Counted from the first letter of the stretch, positions 34,548 through 43,724 are shown. The stretch: DNA of 64,000 nt from Novosphingobium sp. PP1Y (GCF_000253255.1 NC_015580.1:1377001-1441000); one strand, 5' to 3'. Numbers and translations are program-made. The notes: generated from the letters alone by a model not told the origin.

Positions 34548-35516
34548 CTAGCGGCTGACTTTCATCAGAACGCGCCCGAAGGGATGGCCCTCGGCGACGT
34601 GACGATGCGCGGCGACGGCATCGGAAAGGTCGAACTCGGCGTCGATCGGCATCTGTAGATTGCCCGACGCCATGCGCCGGGCGATGTCGGCCAGAAGCGC
34701 ATGCGCGCGCTCGGTATTCATCTCGCGGCCGAAGGAAATGCCATAGACGTGCATCGCCTTGCGGATCAGTTCGAAGAACCCGAAGCTGGGCAGGTTGCCC
34801 GTGGCAGCACCGATGACGGCGTAGCGGCCGTGCGGACGGATCGCGCTGATCAGGGCGTCCTTGCCCTGACCGCCGGCAAGGTCGAGAATGAGGTCGACGC
34901 CATTGCCTCCGGTGATCTCCTTGCACCGCGCAGCGATGTCCTCCGTGCGGTAGTCGATGCCATGGTGAAGGCCAAAAGGCACGATCCGCTCCAGCCTTTC
35001 GCGGCTGGATGCCGTGCCGATCACGACCGCGCCTGCCTGACTGGCAAGTTGCACGGCTGCAAGGCCGACGCCGCCCGCCGCGCCCTGGACAAGAACGAAT
35101 TCGCCCGGCTTCACCTGGCCGAACTGGAACAGCGAGTCATGCGCGGTTCCAAAAGCAACAGGGATCGTCGCCGCCTGCTGCAAGTCGAGACCTTCGGGCA
35201 CGGGATAGGCATAGTGTTCGGGCACGGCGAATAGCTCGGCATGGCTGCCGTGCCAGTCAAAGCCGATGACCTTGTCGCCTTCCTTGAAGCGCGTAACCTC
35301 AGAGCCCACCGCGAGAACCTTTCCGGAGGCCTGGTATCCGGGCACGAACGGCGTCTTCGATGGCGGCGAAACCAACCTGTTGAGCAGGTCGCCGCCTTCG
35401 ATCGAAATCCATTCGACCGCGACAAGCACAGTTTTCGGGCCGACTTCCGGGTCGGGCAGGTCGCCATATTGCATGACCTCCGGCCCGCCGTTCTCGAAGT
35501 AATAGACTGCCTTCAT
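34548..35516 (-). CDS. Zinc-free MDR NAD(P)H:quinone oxidoreductase
   Basis: The 322-residue protein belongs to the quinone oxidoreductase branch of the medium-chain dehydrogenase family. It has YYFENGGPEVMQYGDLPDPE at the N-terminus, VPGYQASGKVLAVGSEV and the cofactor loop VLVQGAAGGVGLAAVQLA, whose AxxGxxG form with later SSRER suggests NADPH. Zinc-binding Cys sets are missing. A GGGAGATC ribosome site precedes ATG 35516. It transcribes in line with the SnoaL-like gene at 35553-35969. Such enzymes reduce quinones or enones. It is less similar to the other MDR proteins of this island, which are of the PTGR type. The natural substrate is not apparent. Confidence 0.9.
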   Translation of the reverse strand: MKAVYYFENGGPEVMQYGDLPDPEVGPKTVLVAVEWISIEGGDLLNRLVSPPSKTPFVPGYQASGKVLAVGSEVTRFKEGDKVIGFDWHGSHAELFAVPEHYAYPVPEGLDLQQAATIPVAFGTAHDSLFQFGQVKPGEFVLVQGAAGGVGLAAVQLASQAGAVVIGTASSRERLERIVPFGLHHGIDYRTEDIAARCKEITGGNGVDLILDLAGGQGKDALISAIRPHGRYAVIGAATGNLPSFGFFELIRKAMHVYGISFGREMNTERAHALLADIARRMASGNLQMPIDAEFDLSDAVAAHRHVAEGHPFGRVLMKVSR

Positions 35517-35552
35517 GATCTCCCTCGCCGATCGACTGCAGGGGCTTTCAGG

Positions 35553-35969
35553 TCAGGCCGCGCTTGCGGCAGCCTTGGCCCTGGTTGCGGCATGGAAGAC
35601 CGACGGATCGAAGTAGTAGGGTTTGATCTCGCAGCATTTGCCGTCGCGAAACTTGAATACTTCGCACAGCTCCGCCGGTGCCAGGTCCGGGTCGGCAAAG
35701 CGAAAGGAAAGGAGGGTCACGGCGTGGTCTTTGCCTGCGGTCGTCTCGATCCGGTCGAGGCTGGCGACGTCGCACATCCCCATAACCTTGACGAAGAGTT
35801 CCTGCAGGGCGTTCTTGCCGCGATATGTCCCGGCCATGGGCAGGCTGTCGGCTTCATGTACCGCGAAGTCGTCGGTAAGCATCGAGGCGGCTTTATCCCA
35901 GTCGCCCGCGCCGGTTGCCGTGTAAAGGTCGTCGACGAACTGGATCATTTCCTGTGGGGTCATGCTCAT
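35553..35969 (-). CDS. SnoaL/NTF2-like protein
   Basis: ATG 35969 follows AGGAGA and gives 138 residues; the open frame to 36389 lacks conserved sequence. The pattern MIQFVDDLYTATGAGDWDKA, MLTDDFAVHEADSLP and YRGKNALQELFVKV matches the SnoaL-like NTF2 fold, often a small hydratase, isomerase or ligand-binding protein. The C-terminus is Ala-rich. It lies 36 bases before the quinone oxidoreductase gene on the same strand, so they probably form a two-gene operon. It is only distantly similar to the two other SnoaL-like proteins in the window. No catalytic residues can be assigned. Confidence 0.8.
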   Translation of the reverse strand: MSMTPQEMIQFVDDLYTATGAGDWDKAASMLTDDFAVHEADSLPMAGTYRGKNALQELFVKVMGMCDVASLDRIETTAGKDHAVTLLSFRFADPDLAPAELCEVFKFRDGKCCEIKPYYFDPSVFHAATRAKAAASAA

Positions 35970-36149
35970 GGCCTTGGTCTCCTCTTCCATGGGACAGACT
36001 GCGTAGAAACCTGGGGCTGCGAACCTAGCCTTAGGAATAGCCACGGGTCCCGGTCTGGCTGGCGGAAAATCTGCTGCAGATGGAAGACCGGGTCGACCTA
36101 GCGATTCCGCTAGCCTTCCGGCGGGGCTTCGGGCGGCTAAGCAGGAGCA

Positions 36150-37157
36150 ATGGGAAAGGTTAGGCACATATTGCTCGCGCGGCGGCCGGAAGGCATGCCG
36201 GCGCCTGAAGATTTCGAAATGGCGGAAACCGACATGCCGGTTCCGGGGGAAGGTCAGTTCCTCGTCGCCATGCGGGTCGCCTCGCTCGACCCGGCGATCC
36301 GCGGCTTCCTCGACGATCGGCCGAGCTATCTGCCGCCGGTCGCGCTGGGCGCGCCGGTCAACGGCATGTCGCTGGGCGAGGTGGTGCAATCCAACAATCC
36401 GAAATATCCTGTCGGCACCATGGTGCGGGCGCTAGGCACGTGGTCGGAATACTTCGTGCTCGACGATAATGCGCTGGGCCTGGAAGTTGTGCACCAGAAG
36501 CCCGGGACCGAACTGCATCATTACATGGGGGCGCTGGGTCCCGTAGGCCTGACGGCCTGGATCGGTCTGTTTGCGGTGGGCGAGGCCAAGCCGGGAGAGA
36601 CCGTCGTCATCAGTGCGGCCGCGGGGGCCACCGGGTCGACCGTGGGCCAGATCGCAAAGGCCAAGGGCTGCAAGGTCGTGGGTCTTGTCGGCTCCGACGA
36701 GAAGGCGCAGGTCATCCGCGACCTGGGCTTCGATTTCGCGATCAATTACCGCGCGAGGCCCGACATTGCCGGGGAAGTGCGCAAGGCGGCTCCCGAGGGC
36801 GTGGACGTCTATTTCGACAATGTTGGCGGCGAGACGCTGGAAGCCATGCTGCCGCTCATGCGCACCCACGGCCGCGTGCCGGTGTGCGGGATGATCGGTC
36901 AGTACAACGATGCCGACCATCCCTATGGCGTCAAAACCCTCTGGCAGCTTGTGGTGAACCGCATCAGGATGCAGGGCTTTCTGACTTACGACCACCTCGA
37001 CGTAATCGAGCAGGCTCAGGCCGAACTCGACGAATGGGTGGCCCAGGGCAAGCTCAAGCCGCTGGCCAATCTACGCGATGGATTTGAAAAGCTGCCGGAA
37101 GCCTTTATCGACCTGATGTCTGGCCGCACGATCGGCAAGACCATGGTGAGGATTTGA
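36150..37157 (+). CDS. NADP-dependent oxidoreductase, PTGR/curcumin reductase type (copy 1)
   Basis: The 335-residue MDR protein starts ILLARRPEGMPAPEDFEMAE and has YLPPVALGAPVNGMSLGEVV, MVRALGTWSEYFVLDD, LTAWIGLFAVGEAKPGETVV and the cofactor loop SAAAGATGSTVGQIAKAKGC. These are features of prostaglandin reductase-like enone reductases, which use NADPH on alpha,beta-unsaturated ketones. An AGGAG ribosome site precedes the start. The Rieske ferredoxin gene follows after five bases, a likely operon. Two more paralogs (42662 and 47025) lie nearby, so the island must process several enone intermediates or one with relaxed control. Confidence 0.92.
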   Translation: MGKVRHILLARRPEGMPAPEDFEMAETDMPVPGEGQFLVAMRVASLDPAIRGFLDDRPSYLPPVALGAPVNGMSLGEVVQSNNPKYPVGTMVRALGTWSEYFVLDDNALGLEVVHQKPGTELHHYMGALGPVGLTAWIGLFAVGEAKPGETVVISAAAGATGSTVGQIAKAKGCKVVGLVGSDEKAQVIRDLGFDFAINYRARPDIAGEVRKAAPEGVDVYFDNVGGETLEAMLPLMRTHGRVPVCGMIGQYNDADHPYGVKTLWQLVVNRIRMQGFLTYDHLDVIEQAQAELDEWVAQGKLKPLANLRDGFEKLPEAFIDLMSGRTIGKTMVRI

Positions 37158-37162
37158 ATTGC

Positions 37163-37528
37163 ATGAGTGATACCCGCGAACACGAACTGTGGCACGGCAT
37201 CGTGGCCGAAGCTGAGTTTCCCGAAGAAGGCAAGCTGTCGGCACAGGTCGATGGCTGGAGCGTCCTGGTCGTGAAGACAGACGACGGCTTCAATGCCGTC
37301 AACGACCGCTGCACCCATCAGGCGGCGATGCTCTCGCCCGGCCGCGTGCGGCGCGGGGCGATCATGTGTCCGCTGCACGGTGCGCGCTTTGAAGTGGCTA
37401 CCGGCCGCTGCATCGGCGGTGCCTATGCTGACCTGCGCCGCTTTCCCCTGCGCGTCGAGAATGGCATGATCGAGGTCTCCCTGCCGGATCACGCGCCGGG
37501 ACCGGACGAACGCCCGGTCGTGACCTGA
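37163..37528 (+). CDS. Rieske-type 2Fe-2S ferredoxin
   Basis: I start at ATG 37163, after GGTGAGG; a TTG nine bases earlier is possible. The 121-residue protein has one Rieske motif, CTHQAAMLSPG then CPLHGARF, i.e. C-x-H ... C-x2-H, as in ferredoxin components of ring-hydroxylating oxygenases. It is the only Rieske ferredoxin in the window and could donate electrons to the four Rieske alpha subunits further on. No ferredoxin reductase gene is present. It is close behind the PTGR-like reductase (five bases). A NirD-like role is less likely because no nitrite reductase is near. Confidence 0.92.
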   Translation: MSDTREHELWHGIVAEAEFPEEGKLSAQVDGWSVLVVKTDDGFNAVNDRCTHQAAMLSPGRVRRGAIMCPLHGARFEVATGRCIGGAYADLRRFPLRVENGMIEVSLPDHAPGPDERPVVT

Positions 37529-37626
37529 TCGGTCCTGTCCGCGCCCTCGCATTAGCCATAGTAGGAATGCGGGGCTGACCCGTTAGGCTCGCGTTTCGAA
37601 CAGAGCATCAATCGGGAGAACAGGAT

Positions 37627-38055
37627 ATGCCCTATACAGGCCCCTTCGAGGACCGCCTCGCCATTCGCGAACTGCTGGAGACGTATGCCGATGCGGTGAC
37701 GCGCTGCGACGCCGAAGCCTGGGGGGCGACCTGGGCCGAGGATGCGCAATGGTCCTTGCCGGACTATCCCGAACTCGGCACGACCAAAGGGCGCCCGGCC
37801 ATCGTTGCAATGTGGGTGGAGGCGATGAAGTCCTACCCCGGCATCATGTTCGAGGCATGGCCCGGTTCGATCGAGATCGACGGGGATACGGCGGTCATGC
37901 GCAGCTATACTTCCGAGGTCTACGATCAGGACGGCACGACCATGCGCGATCGCGGCCTCTACGAAGACACCTGCGTGAAGATCGACGGCAAGTGGTTGTT
38001 CAAGAGCCGCTCGTTCCGCAACATTCATCGCCAGCACGCGCCCAAGGGCTGCTGA
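37627..38055 (+). CDS. SnoaL/NTF2-like protein, catabolic type
   Basis: The 142-residue protein has FEDRLAIRELLETYADAVTR, WGATWAEDAQWSLPDYPELG and KIDGKWLFKSRSF, the pattern of the SnoaL-like domain in the NTF2 superfamily that also contains scytalone dehydratase and ring-hydroxylase beta-type proteins. It is a clear paralog of the protein at 58440-58880 (shared FEDR, ETYA, ATWA, KIDGKWLF). The leader TCGGGAGAACAG before its start resembles that of the Rieske subunit at 56056. A strong terminator follows it. A role as small dehydratase or isomerase in ring breakdown is possible but not shown. Confidence 0.85.
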   Translation: MPYTGPFEDRLAIRELLETYADAVTRCDAEAWGATWAEDAQWSLPDYPELGTTKGRPAIVAMWVEAMKSYPGIMFEAWPGSIEIDGDTAVMRSYTSEVYDQDGTTMRDRGLYEDTCVKIDGKWLFKSRSFRNIHRQHAPKGC

Positions 38056-38081
38056 GGCGGACGATCCATCGCATTAAGCAG

Positions 38082-38109
38082 AAGGCCCGGGATGATCCCG
38101 GGCCTTTTT
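38082..38109 (+). terminator. Strong Rho-independent terminator
   Basis: AAGGCCCGGGA and TCCCGGGCCTT form an 11-bp stem with a three-base TGA loop, followed by TTTC. It ends the transcript of the SnoaL-like gene and lies in the gap before the convergent PoxB-like gene. Confidence 0.88.
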
Positions 38110-38145
38110 CGTTTCGGCACGCATGGGGAGCGTGCGTTGCGCAAG

Positions 38146-39870
38146 TCAGGATAGTGCGCCCTTGACCAGATCGACGACATCGCCGGTGCGGCCGGACAGG
38201 ACCGCCTTGGCCGAATAGAGCGCCGTGCCAAAGACCTGCTTCGCCTCGACCTTGGGAGGCATGACCAGTTCGTAGCGGTCGGTGACGACATCGAGCAGGG
38301 CAGGGCCCTGATGGGCGAGCCATTGCCCGACCGCGGTATCGAGGTCGCTGGCCCTCTCGACGCGGCGCCCCCAGAAGCCGATCACCTCGGCAAGGCGGGC
38401 GAAGTCCGGGTTCTTGAGGTTCGTATAGGCATCGAGCAGACCTTCGACCTTCTGCTCCAGCTCTACGAACCCCAGCGAGGAATTGTCGAAGACGCAGACC
38501 TTGATCGGCAGGTCCTCCTGAATCGCCGTTAGCAGGTCTCCCAGCAGCATCGACAATCCGCCGTCTCCCGACAACGAGATGACCTGCCGGTCGGGAAACG
38601 CCGCCTTCGCGCCCAGCGCCTGCGGCATGGCATTGGCCATCGTGCCGTGGGTCAGCGAGACGACGGTGCGGTTGCGGCCTGTGGAGGGGACGTGACGCAG
38701 GCACCAGACCATTGGTGATCCGCCGTCGGCAGTCCAGATCGCATCGGCGTCGGCGTGGCGGGCAATCGTCTCGGTCAGGTACTGGGGATGAATGGCGTGA
38801 TTGTCGTCGGCCTTCACATGCCGTTCCTGCTCCCTGACCGCGCGCGCCCGATGCTTGAGGCATTCGTCGAGAAACTCGCGGTCCGTGCATTCGTCGACCA
38901 GCGGGAGCAGTGCTTCCAGCGTATCGCGCACATCGCCTACGGCGGCATGGTCGACCGGGTGGCGCCTGCCGAGGTGGGTGCCGTCGATATCGATCTGCAG
39001 GATCGTCGCCTTGTCCGGGTAGTACTGGCGCCAGGCGAAATCGCAGCCGAGCAGCAGCAGCGTGTCGCAGTCCATAAGCGCGTGATAGCCGGCCTCGGAC
39101 CCGAATATGCCGGTCATGCCCACGAGGTTGGGATTGTCGTGTTCCAGGAAGTCCTTGGCGCGCGAAGTGTGGGCCACCGGGGCCTTGAGTTTCGCAGCAA
39201 GGGCCAGGACCTGTGCATGTGCTGCCTCGCAGCCGGAGCCTCCGTAGATCGCGATGCGTCCGCCGTCGTTGAGGGCATCGGCGAAGGTCTGCAACTCGGC
39301 CTGCGAGGGCAGGGTCCGCGGTTGGGATCGATGGACCAGAAAGGGAGGCTCGTCGGGAGCATCGGCCTGCGATACGTCGGCTGGTACGATAAGGACGGCG
39401 ACGCCCTTCTTCGCGAGCGCGGCCTGAGCCGCCATGGCCGTCTTGCGGCGGGCCTGCGCGGGCGTGCGGATCTCATCGCAGAAGACGCTGCACGAGGCAT
39501 AGACCTGCGTGAAGTCCACCTCCTGTGGGAACTCGAAGCCCAGTTCGTCGCGTACGATCTGGCTGGCGATGAGCACGACCGGCGCACGGTTGCGGTGACT
39601 TTCGAACAGGCCATTGATGAAGTGCAGGCTACCGGGCCCGCACGATCCCGCGCAGGCAGCCAGTTCGCCCGTCAGCAGGGCGTCGGCGCCTGCGGCAAAG
39701 CCACCGGCTTCCTCGTGGCGGACATGAATCCAGCGCATGTCGCTGCGCCGGATCGCGTCGGTCACGTGGTTCAGGCTGTCGCCGGGCACGCCATACCATC
39801 TTCTGACGCCGGCCTGTTCGAGAGTTTCGACGATGACGTCGGCGACCTTGGCGGACTTGATGCTGGGCAT
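38146..39870 (-). CDS. poxB: Thiamine-diphosphate-dependent pyruvate oxidase/dehydrogenase, PoxB-like
   Basis: ATG 39870 with GGAG nine bases upstream gives 574 residues, close to E. coli PoxB (572). The N-terminal domain has YGVPGDSLNHVTDAI and the catalytic-type Glu in HVRHEEAGGFAAGAD. The C-terminal ThDP domain has SLSGDGGLSMLLGDLLTAI and ends in VFDNSSLG, the GDG-x-N motif. The tail GTALYSAKAVLSGRTGDVVD parallels the membrane-associated C-terminus of PoxB. The enzyme would decarboxylate pyruvate to acetate, passing electrons via FAD to ubiquinone, but other 2-oxo acids from ring cleavage are possible given the context. It stands alone on its strand. Confidence 0.87.
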   Translation of the reverse strand: MPSIKSAKVADVIVETLEQAGVRRWYGVPGDSLNHVTDAIRRSDMRWIHVRHEEAGGFAAGADALLTGELAACAGSCGPGSLHFINGLFESHRNRAPVVLIASQIVRDELGFEFPQEVDFTQVYASCSVFCDEIRTPAQARRKTAMAAQAALAKKGVAVLIVPADVSQADAPDEPPFLVHRSQPRTLPSQAELQTFADALNDGGRIAIYGGSGCEAAHAQVLALAAKLKAPVAHTSRAKDFLEHDNPNLVGMTGIFGSEAGYHALMDCDTLLLLGCDFAWRQYYPDKATILQIDIDGTHLGRRHPVDHAAVGDVRDTLEALLPLVDECTDREFLDECLKHRARAVREQERHVKADDNHAIHPQYLTETIARHADADAIWTADGGSPMVWCLRHVPSTGRNRTVVSLTHGTMANAMPQALGAKAAFPDRQVISLSGDGGLSMLLGDLLTAIQEDLPIKVCVFDNSSLGFVELEQKVEGLLDAYTNLKNPDFARLAEVIGFWGRRVERASDLDTAVGQWLAHQGPALLDVVTDRYELVMPPKVEAKQVFGTALYSAKAVLSGRTGDVVDLVKGALS

Positions 39871-39975
39871 GCGGGAAATCTCCGTGTTTCCCTTCGACAA
39901 CCAGCCAGACCCCGCCGGGTTTCGTGCATTGCGGACAATTCTTCTTGTTCCGCATGCAAGCGACCGTGATGAAAC

Positions 39976-40006
39976 GAAAAAGGCGGGAGCCAATGGCCCC
40001 CGCCTT
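39976..40006 (-). terminator. Rho-independent terminator of the following TBDR gene
   Basis: Read on the minus strand, AAGGCGGG pairs with CCCGCCTT (8 bp, with more pairing inside the loop) and is followed by TTTCG. It lies about 60 bases after the stop of the TBDR at 40064-42508. Confidence 0.8.
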
Positions 40007-40063
40007 CCTTGACTGTTCCGGCCGGCAGGACCGGCCGCAACCGGTCTGCCCCAGGCGCTGCGA

Positions 40064-42508
40064 TCAGAAGCGCGTGGTGACCTGGACGGTGACCGTGCGC
40101 GGTTCGGCACCGAAGCCGAGCTGGTCGGCATGCACGCCGCCGGGCGTGCCAGTGCCCGAACCGGTGTTCGGACCGTCGACGCCGCCGTTGATGTACTGCT
40201 TGTTGGTCAGGTTCTTGCCGATGACCGCCAGTTGCCAGCTGTCATCCTCTGCGCCCAAGCGAAGGCCGGCATCGAGCGTGGCATAGGAGCTGTTGCGCGA
40301 ATGGGGGACGCCGAAGCCCTGGACCAGGTAGGAGGAGCTGTAGCGCATGTTGCCGCCAACGCCTGCCTTCAAGCCGCCGCCCACCGGGGTGTCGTAGTTG
40401 ACGCCCAGCGAACCGGTCCAGTGCGGGGCCATGCCCAGCACCATGCCATTCAGGTTCTGGCGGACGCCTGGCGTGCCGCCCGTGATCTCGGCCGCCGTGA
40501 GGACGCGATAGCCGCCTGCACCGTCAGCGGTGAGGTTACAGCCCTCGTCCGGCGTCTGGCCCGCATAGCAGGGGGCGTCGGGGAAGCTGTCGTACTTGGC
40601 GTCGTTGTAGTTGAGGCTGCCGTGCACGTTCAGGCCCGGAACCGCGTAAGGCGCAAATTCGAAATCGAGCTCTACGCCCTTGGTTCGCGCGTCGGCGGTC
40701 AGGGTCTGGAACGCGATGATCGACGAGTTGAAGAAGTCGATCTGCAGGTTCTTGTACTTGTAGCTGTAGGCACCCAGGTTCAGGCGCAGCTGGTTGTCGA
40801 GGATGGTGGACTTCACACCTGCTTCGAAGCCCTTTGCCGTCTCCGGATCGAACAGCAGGTCGACCGCCGGATTGCCGAAGGCGGAGTCGATGCCGCCGTT
40901 CGAGAAGCCGCCCGACTTGTAGCCGGTCTTGTACGACGCATAGAACATGACGTCCTGAATCGGCTTGTAGGTCAGCGAGACTTCCGGGGACCAGTTGGTG
41001 AAGGTCTGGTCGCCCAGCGTCGTGCGGCCCTGTACCCAAGCGCCAGTGAAGGCGGGGCTGACGTAAGGCTGGGTGAAGGCGCTCTTCTTGGTCTCGTGGG
41101 TGTAGCGCACGCCGCCGTCGAGTTCGAGATTGTCGGTCAGCTTCCAGGTTACCTGGCCGAAGCCCGAGATCGTCTCACCCTTGGTGTAGCTGGTCTTGTA
41201 GGCGTCGATGTACTGGAACCTGCCCGCGGCCGGAATGTCCGAGAGGCTGAAGCTGACGAACTGTTCGAAGTCGCGCTTGGTCTTCTGGTAAAGCAGGCCG
41301 ACCATCACGTTGAGCGGACCGTCGAAGTGCGTAAGTGCGCGCGCTTCGTTAGAGAAGGCCTTCCAGCTCGAGTTTTCGGTGGCCCACACGGAGAGCGGAT
41401 TGGCCTGGAATTCGCAGGCGCACAGCCAGCGGTTGTTGTTCCAGTTGTAATTGGTGACGTTTGTCAGCGTGACCGTGCCAAGCTCGTAGTTGAACGTGTT
41501 GGTGATCGCTGCGGAACGGTACTTGTTGTAGAGGCTGCCGTCGCCCGCATAGGGGAAGTTGGTCGCTTCCTCTGCCGGCATGTCGTTCTGATGGGTCTGG
41601 AAGTTCAGGCCGCAGGCATCGCCCGACAGCGCGGTGAAGCCGGTCGGGCAGTTATAGGCGACGTAGTTGTAGCTCGAGTTGTTCGCCTTGTTGTAGTTGT
41701 ACGAGACCTTGAGCGTATTGGTGATTTCGCTGGTCGGTTCGTACTTCAGCGTAACGCGGCCCAGGAACTGGCGGTTGCCCGGCTGGTCCGAACTGGTCGG
41801 GGTCGAGGTGAACGGCAGCAGCGCAAGGTCATAGTCGCGCGAGACGTTCTTGTAATACCCGCCCCAGGCCTTGCTGCCGCGTACGGCGACGCGAATACCC
41901 AGATCGTCGGCCAGCGGGCCGGAGGCGACGCCTTCGAGCTCGGCTTCCTGAGCCTTGAATTCGTAGCTGGCGCGGGCCTTGAATTCCCATTCGGGGGTGG
42001 GATCGGCCGTCTTGATCGAGATAACGCCGGCAGTGGCGTTCTTGCCGAAGAACAGGACCTGCGGGCCCTTGAGCACTTCGACGCCGGCAAGGTCGAAGAA
42101 GCCTTCCTCCAGAATGCGGCCCTGGCCGTAATAAACGCCGTCGACGACCGTGGCGACCGATTGTTCGATGCCGATCGAGGTCGAAGACGAGCCAATTCCG
42201 CGCAGCGTGACTTGCGCGGCCGAGCCGTTCGAGGCGTGGCCGACGGTCAGGCTCGGCGTAGCGGCTGCGATCTTTTCGATGCTGGTGATGTCGCGCTGCT
42301 CGAGCGTCTGGGCCGAGATCGCAGTGACGACGACAGGAATGTCCTGCGCACTTTCAACGCGCTTACGGGCGGTCACGACGATTTCGCTCAGGCCGGTGTT
42401 CCTGGTCGCCTCTTCGCTGCCGGTCGTATCCTGGGCCAGGGCGGGCCCGGCAATGGACACGGCGGCAAATGCCGTTGACGCAAGCAGAATGGACTTGGGG
42501 AATTGCAT
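40064..42508 (-). CDS. TonB-dependent receptor
   Basis: The 814-residue receptor has a signal peptide (ILLASTAFAAVSIAGPALAQ), SEIVVTARKRVESAQDIPV and plug motifs VTLRGIGSSSTSIGIEQSV and VEVLKGPQVLFFGKNATAG. The common RGPQGTLFG is changed to KGPQVLFFG. The barrel ends VTVQVTTRF. It is divergent from the PTGR-like reductase at 42662, with direct repeats in the shared 150-base promoter region. The plug sequence resembles the one at 44600 only at family level, so they are not recent duplicates. An organic substrate of the surrounding Rieske/SDR genes is the likely cargo. Confidence 0.94.
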   Translation of the reverse strand: MQFPKSILLASTAFAAVSIAGPALAQDTTGSEEATRNTGLSEIVVTARKRVESAQDIPVVVTAISAQTLEQRDITSIEKIAAATPSLTVGHASNGSAAQVTLRGIGSSSTSIGIEQSVATVVDGVYYGQGRILEEGFFDLAGVEVLKGPQVLFFGKNATAGVISIKTADPTPEWEFKARASYEFKAQEAELEGVASGPLADDLGIRVAVRGSKAWGGYYKNVSRDYDLALLPFTSTPTSSDQPGNRQFLGRVTLKYEPTSEITNTLKVSYNYNKANNSSYNYVAYNCPTGFTALSGDACGLNFQTHQNDMPAEEATNFPYAGDGSLYNKYRSAAITNTFNYELGTVTLTNVTNYNWNNNRWLCACEFQANPLSVWATENSSWKAFSNEARALTHFDGPLNVMVGLLYQKTKRDFEQFVSFSLSDIPAAGRFQYIDAYKTSYTKGETISGFGQVTWKLTDNLELDGGVRYTHETKKSAFTQPYVSPAFTGAWVQGRTTLGDQTFTNWSPEVSLTYKPIQDVMFYASYKTGYKSGGFSNGGIDSAFGNPAVDLLFDPETAKGFEAGVKSTILDNQLRLNLGAYSYKYKNLQIDFFNSSIIAFQTLTADARTKGVELDFEFAPYAVPGLNVHGSLNYNDAKYDSFPDAPCYAGQTPDEGCNLTADGAGGYRVLTAAEITGGTPGVRQNLNGMVLGMAPHWTGSLGVNYDTPVGGGLKAGVGGNMRYSSSYLVQGFGVPHSRNSSYATLDAGLRLGAEDDSWQLAVIGKNLTNKQYINGGVDGPNTGSGTGTPGGVHADQLGFGAEPRTVTVQVTTRF

Positions 42509-42560
42509 ATCAGGTACCTCCCATTATTCTTAAATCGTTTGAGGGGTATGTATCTCCTAG

Positions 42561-42594
42561 AAACGGATGGGCAGTCCTATGCAAACGGATAGGC
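42561..42594. repeat. Pair of 12-base direct repeats in a divergent promoter region
   Basis: AAACGGATGGGC (42561-42572) and AAACGGATAGGC (42583-42594) differ at one base and begin 22 bases apart, i.e. two helical turns. They lie between the TBDR (start 42508) and the reductase (start 42662). The spacing is typical of a regulator binding side by side on one DNA face. No regulator gene is adjacent. Confidence 0.5.
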
Positions 42595-42661
42595 CTATTA
42601 ATTTGGTGAGGTTCCGTGCCTTTCTTGCAACGGTCACCGTGCGGGGCATGAGGAGACCTGA

Positions 42662-43669
42662 ATGACAACTTTCCATTACTGGCGTCTTGATCGCCATCCC
42701 CAGGGGAATACTGATTTTTCCCAGTATCTTACACTTTGTGAAGAAGAGCTTTCTCCGATTGGCGATGGTGAAGTGCGGATCGCCGTCGATTACCTCTCGA
42801 TGGACGCGGGCACCCGCATGTGGATGAGCCCGCGCACGGACGGCTATCAGCCGCCGCTGCCGCTGGGCTCGAAAATGGTCGGACTTTGCCTTGGCCGCGT
42901 AAGCGAAACGCGCGATCCCGCCTTTCCCGCAGGCTCTCTGGTGCGCGGCTTCGGACAATGGTCCGACTATGCCACGCTTACGCCTGCGCTGGCCGGGCTG
43001 GAGATCGTCGACGACACGATTGCCGATCCACGTCAGCATTTCGGCGCTCTGGGGATGAATGCCTGGACCGCCTATGTCGGCGTCAAGGAAGTGGCTGCAG
43101 TCAAATCTGGCGAGTGGCTGGCGGTTTCCGCTGCTGCCGGCGCGACCGGGAGCCTTGCCTGCCAGGTCGGCAAGAACCTGGGTGCCAAGGTCGTCGGCAT
43201 AGCCGGCGGGCCGGACAAGTGCCGCTATCTGCTGGAAGAGCTGGGATGCGACATGGCGATCGACTATCGAGGCGAGGATGTCGAGGCGCGGCTGGCGACC
43301 GTCGATGGCGGGATCAATGCCTTCTTCGACAATGTCGGCGGGCCGATCCTCGATGCGGTCCTGCCGAACATGGCCCATTACGGACGCGTGGCGATTTGCG
43401 GTCTGGTGGCCGGCTACGACAATGACGCGCCGATGCCGGGGCCTGCGCGCTTCGACCAGATCCTCATGCGGCGCCTGCGCATCGAGGGTTTCTTCATCCC
43501 CGATTTCTTGGAGCGAGGAGCCGAGTTTCTGCCGCAACTGCGCCAGTGGATGGACGAGGGCAAGCTGTCGACCCGCTTCGACGAGACGCAAGGTCTGGAA
43601 AACGTCCTTGTCGCCTATGAGCGGATGCTGACTGGAAAGAACATCGGCAAGGCCATCGTCAGGCTCTGA
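42662..43669 (+). CDS. NADP-dependent oxidoreductase, PTGR type (copy 2)
   Basis: The 335-residue MDR enzyme starts TTFHYWRLDRHPQGNTDFSQ and contains YQPPLPLGSKMVGLCLGRVS, VRGFGQWSDYATLTP and the cofactor loop SAAAGATGSLACQVGKNLGA. It belongs to the same enone-reductase family as the proteins at 36150 and 47025 but has a different N-terminus, so it may act on another intermediate. AGGAGACC precedes the start. It is divergent from the TBDR at 40064 and convergent with the SDR at 43725. No zinc-binding residues are seen. Confidence 0.92.
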   Translation: MTTFHYWRLDRHPQGNTDFSQYLTLCEEELSPIGDGEVRIAVDYLSMDAGTRMWMSPRTDGYQPPLPLGSKMVGLCLGRVSETRDPAFPAGSLVRGFGQWSDYATLTPALAGLEIVDDTIADPRQHFGALGMNAWTAYVGVKEVAAVKSGEWLAVSAAAGATGSLACQVGKNLGAKVVGIAGGPDKCRYLLEELGCDMAIDYRGEDVEARLATVDGGINAFFDNVGGPILDAVLPNMAHYGRVAICGLVAGYDNDAPMPGPARFDQILMRRLRIEGFFIPDFLERGAEFLPQLRQWMDEGKLSTRFDETQGLENVLVAYERMLTGKNIGKAIVRL

Positions 43670-43680
43670 CGGAGACTGGA

Positions 43681-43715
43681 TGCCTGGGGCAGGGCCGAAT
43701 GGCCGGCCCCGGGCA
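43681..43715. terminator. Hairpin between convergent genes
   Basis: TGCCTGGGGC and GCCCCGGGCA form a 10-base stem with one T-G pair around a 15-base loop that can pair further. It sits between the reductase stop (43669) and the SDR stop (43725). No T-run follows, so bidirectional termination is a guess. Confidence 0.4.
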
Positions 43716-43724
43716 CCCGTGCGG

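Noticed and set aside
40130..42478. Plus-strand open frame of 782 residues
   Set aside because: It is antisense to the complete TBDR at 40064-42508, has no recognisable motifs, and is of the type expected from high GC content opposite a real gene.
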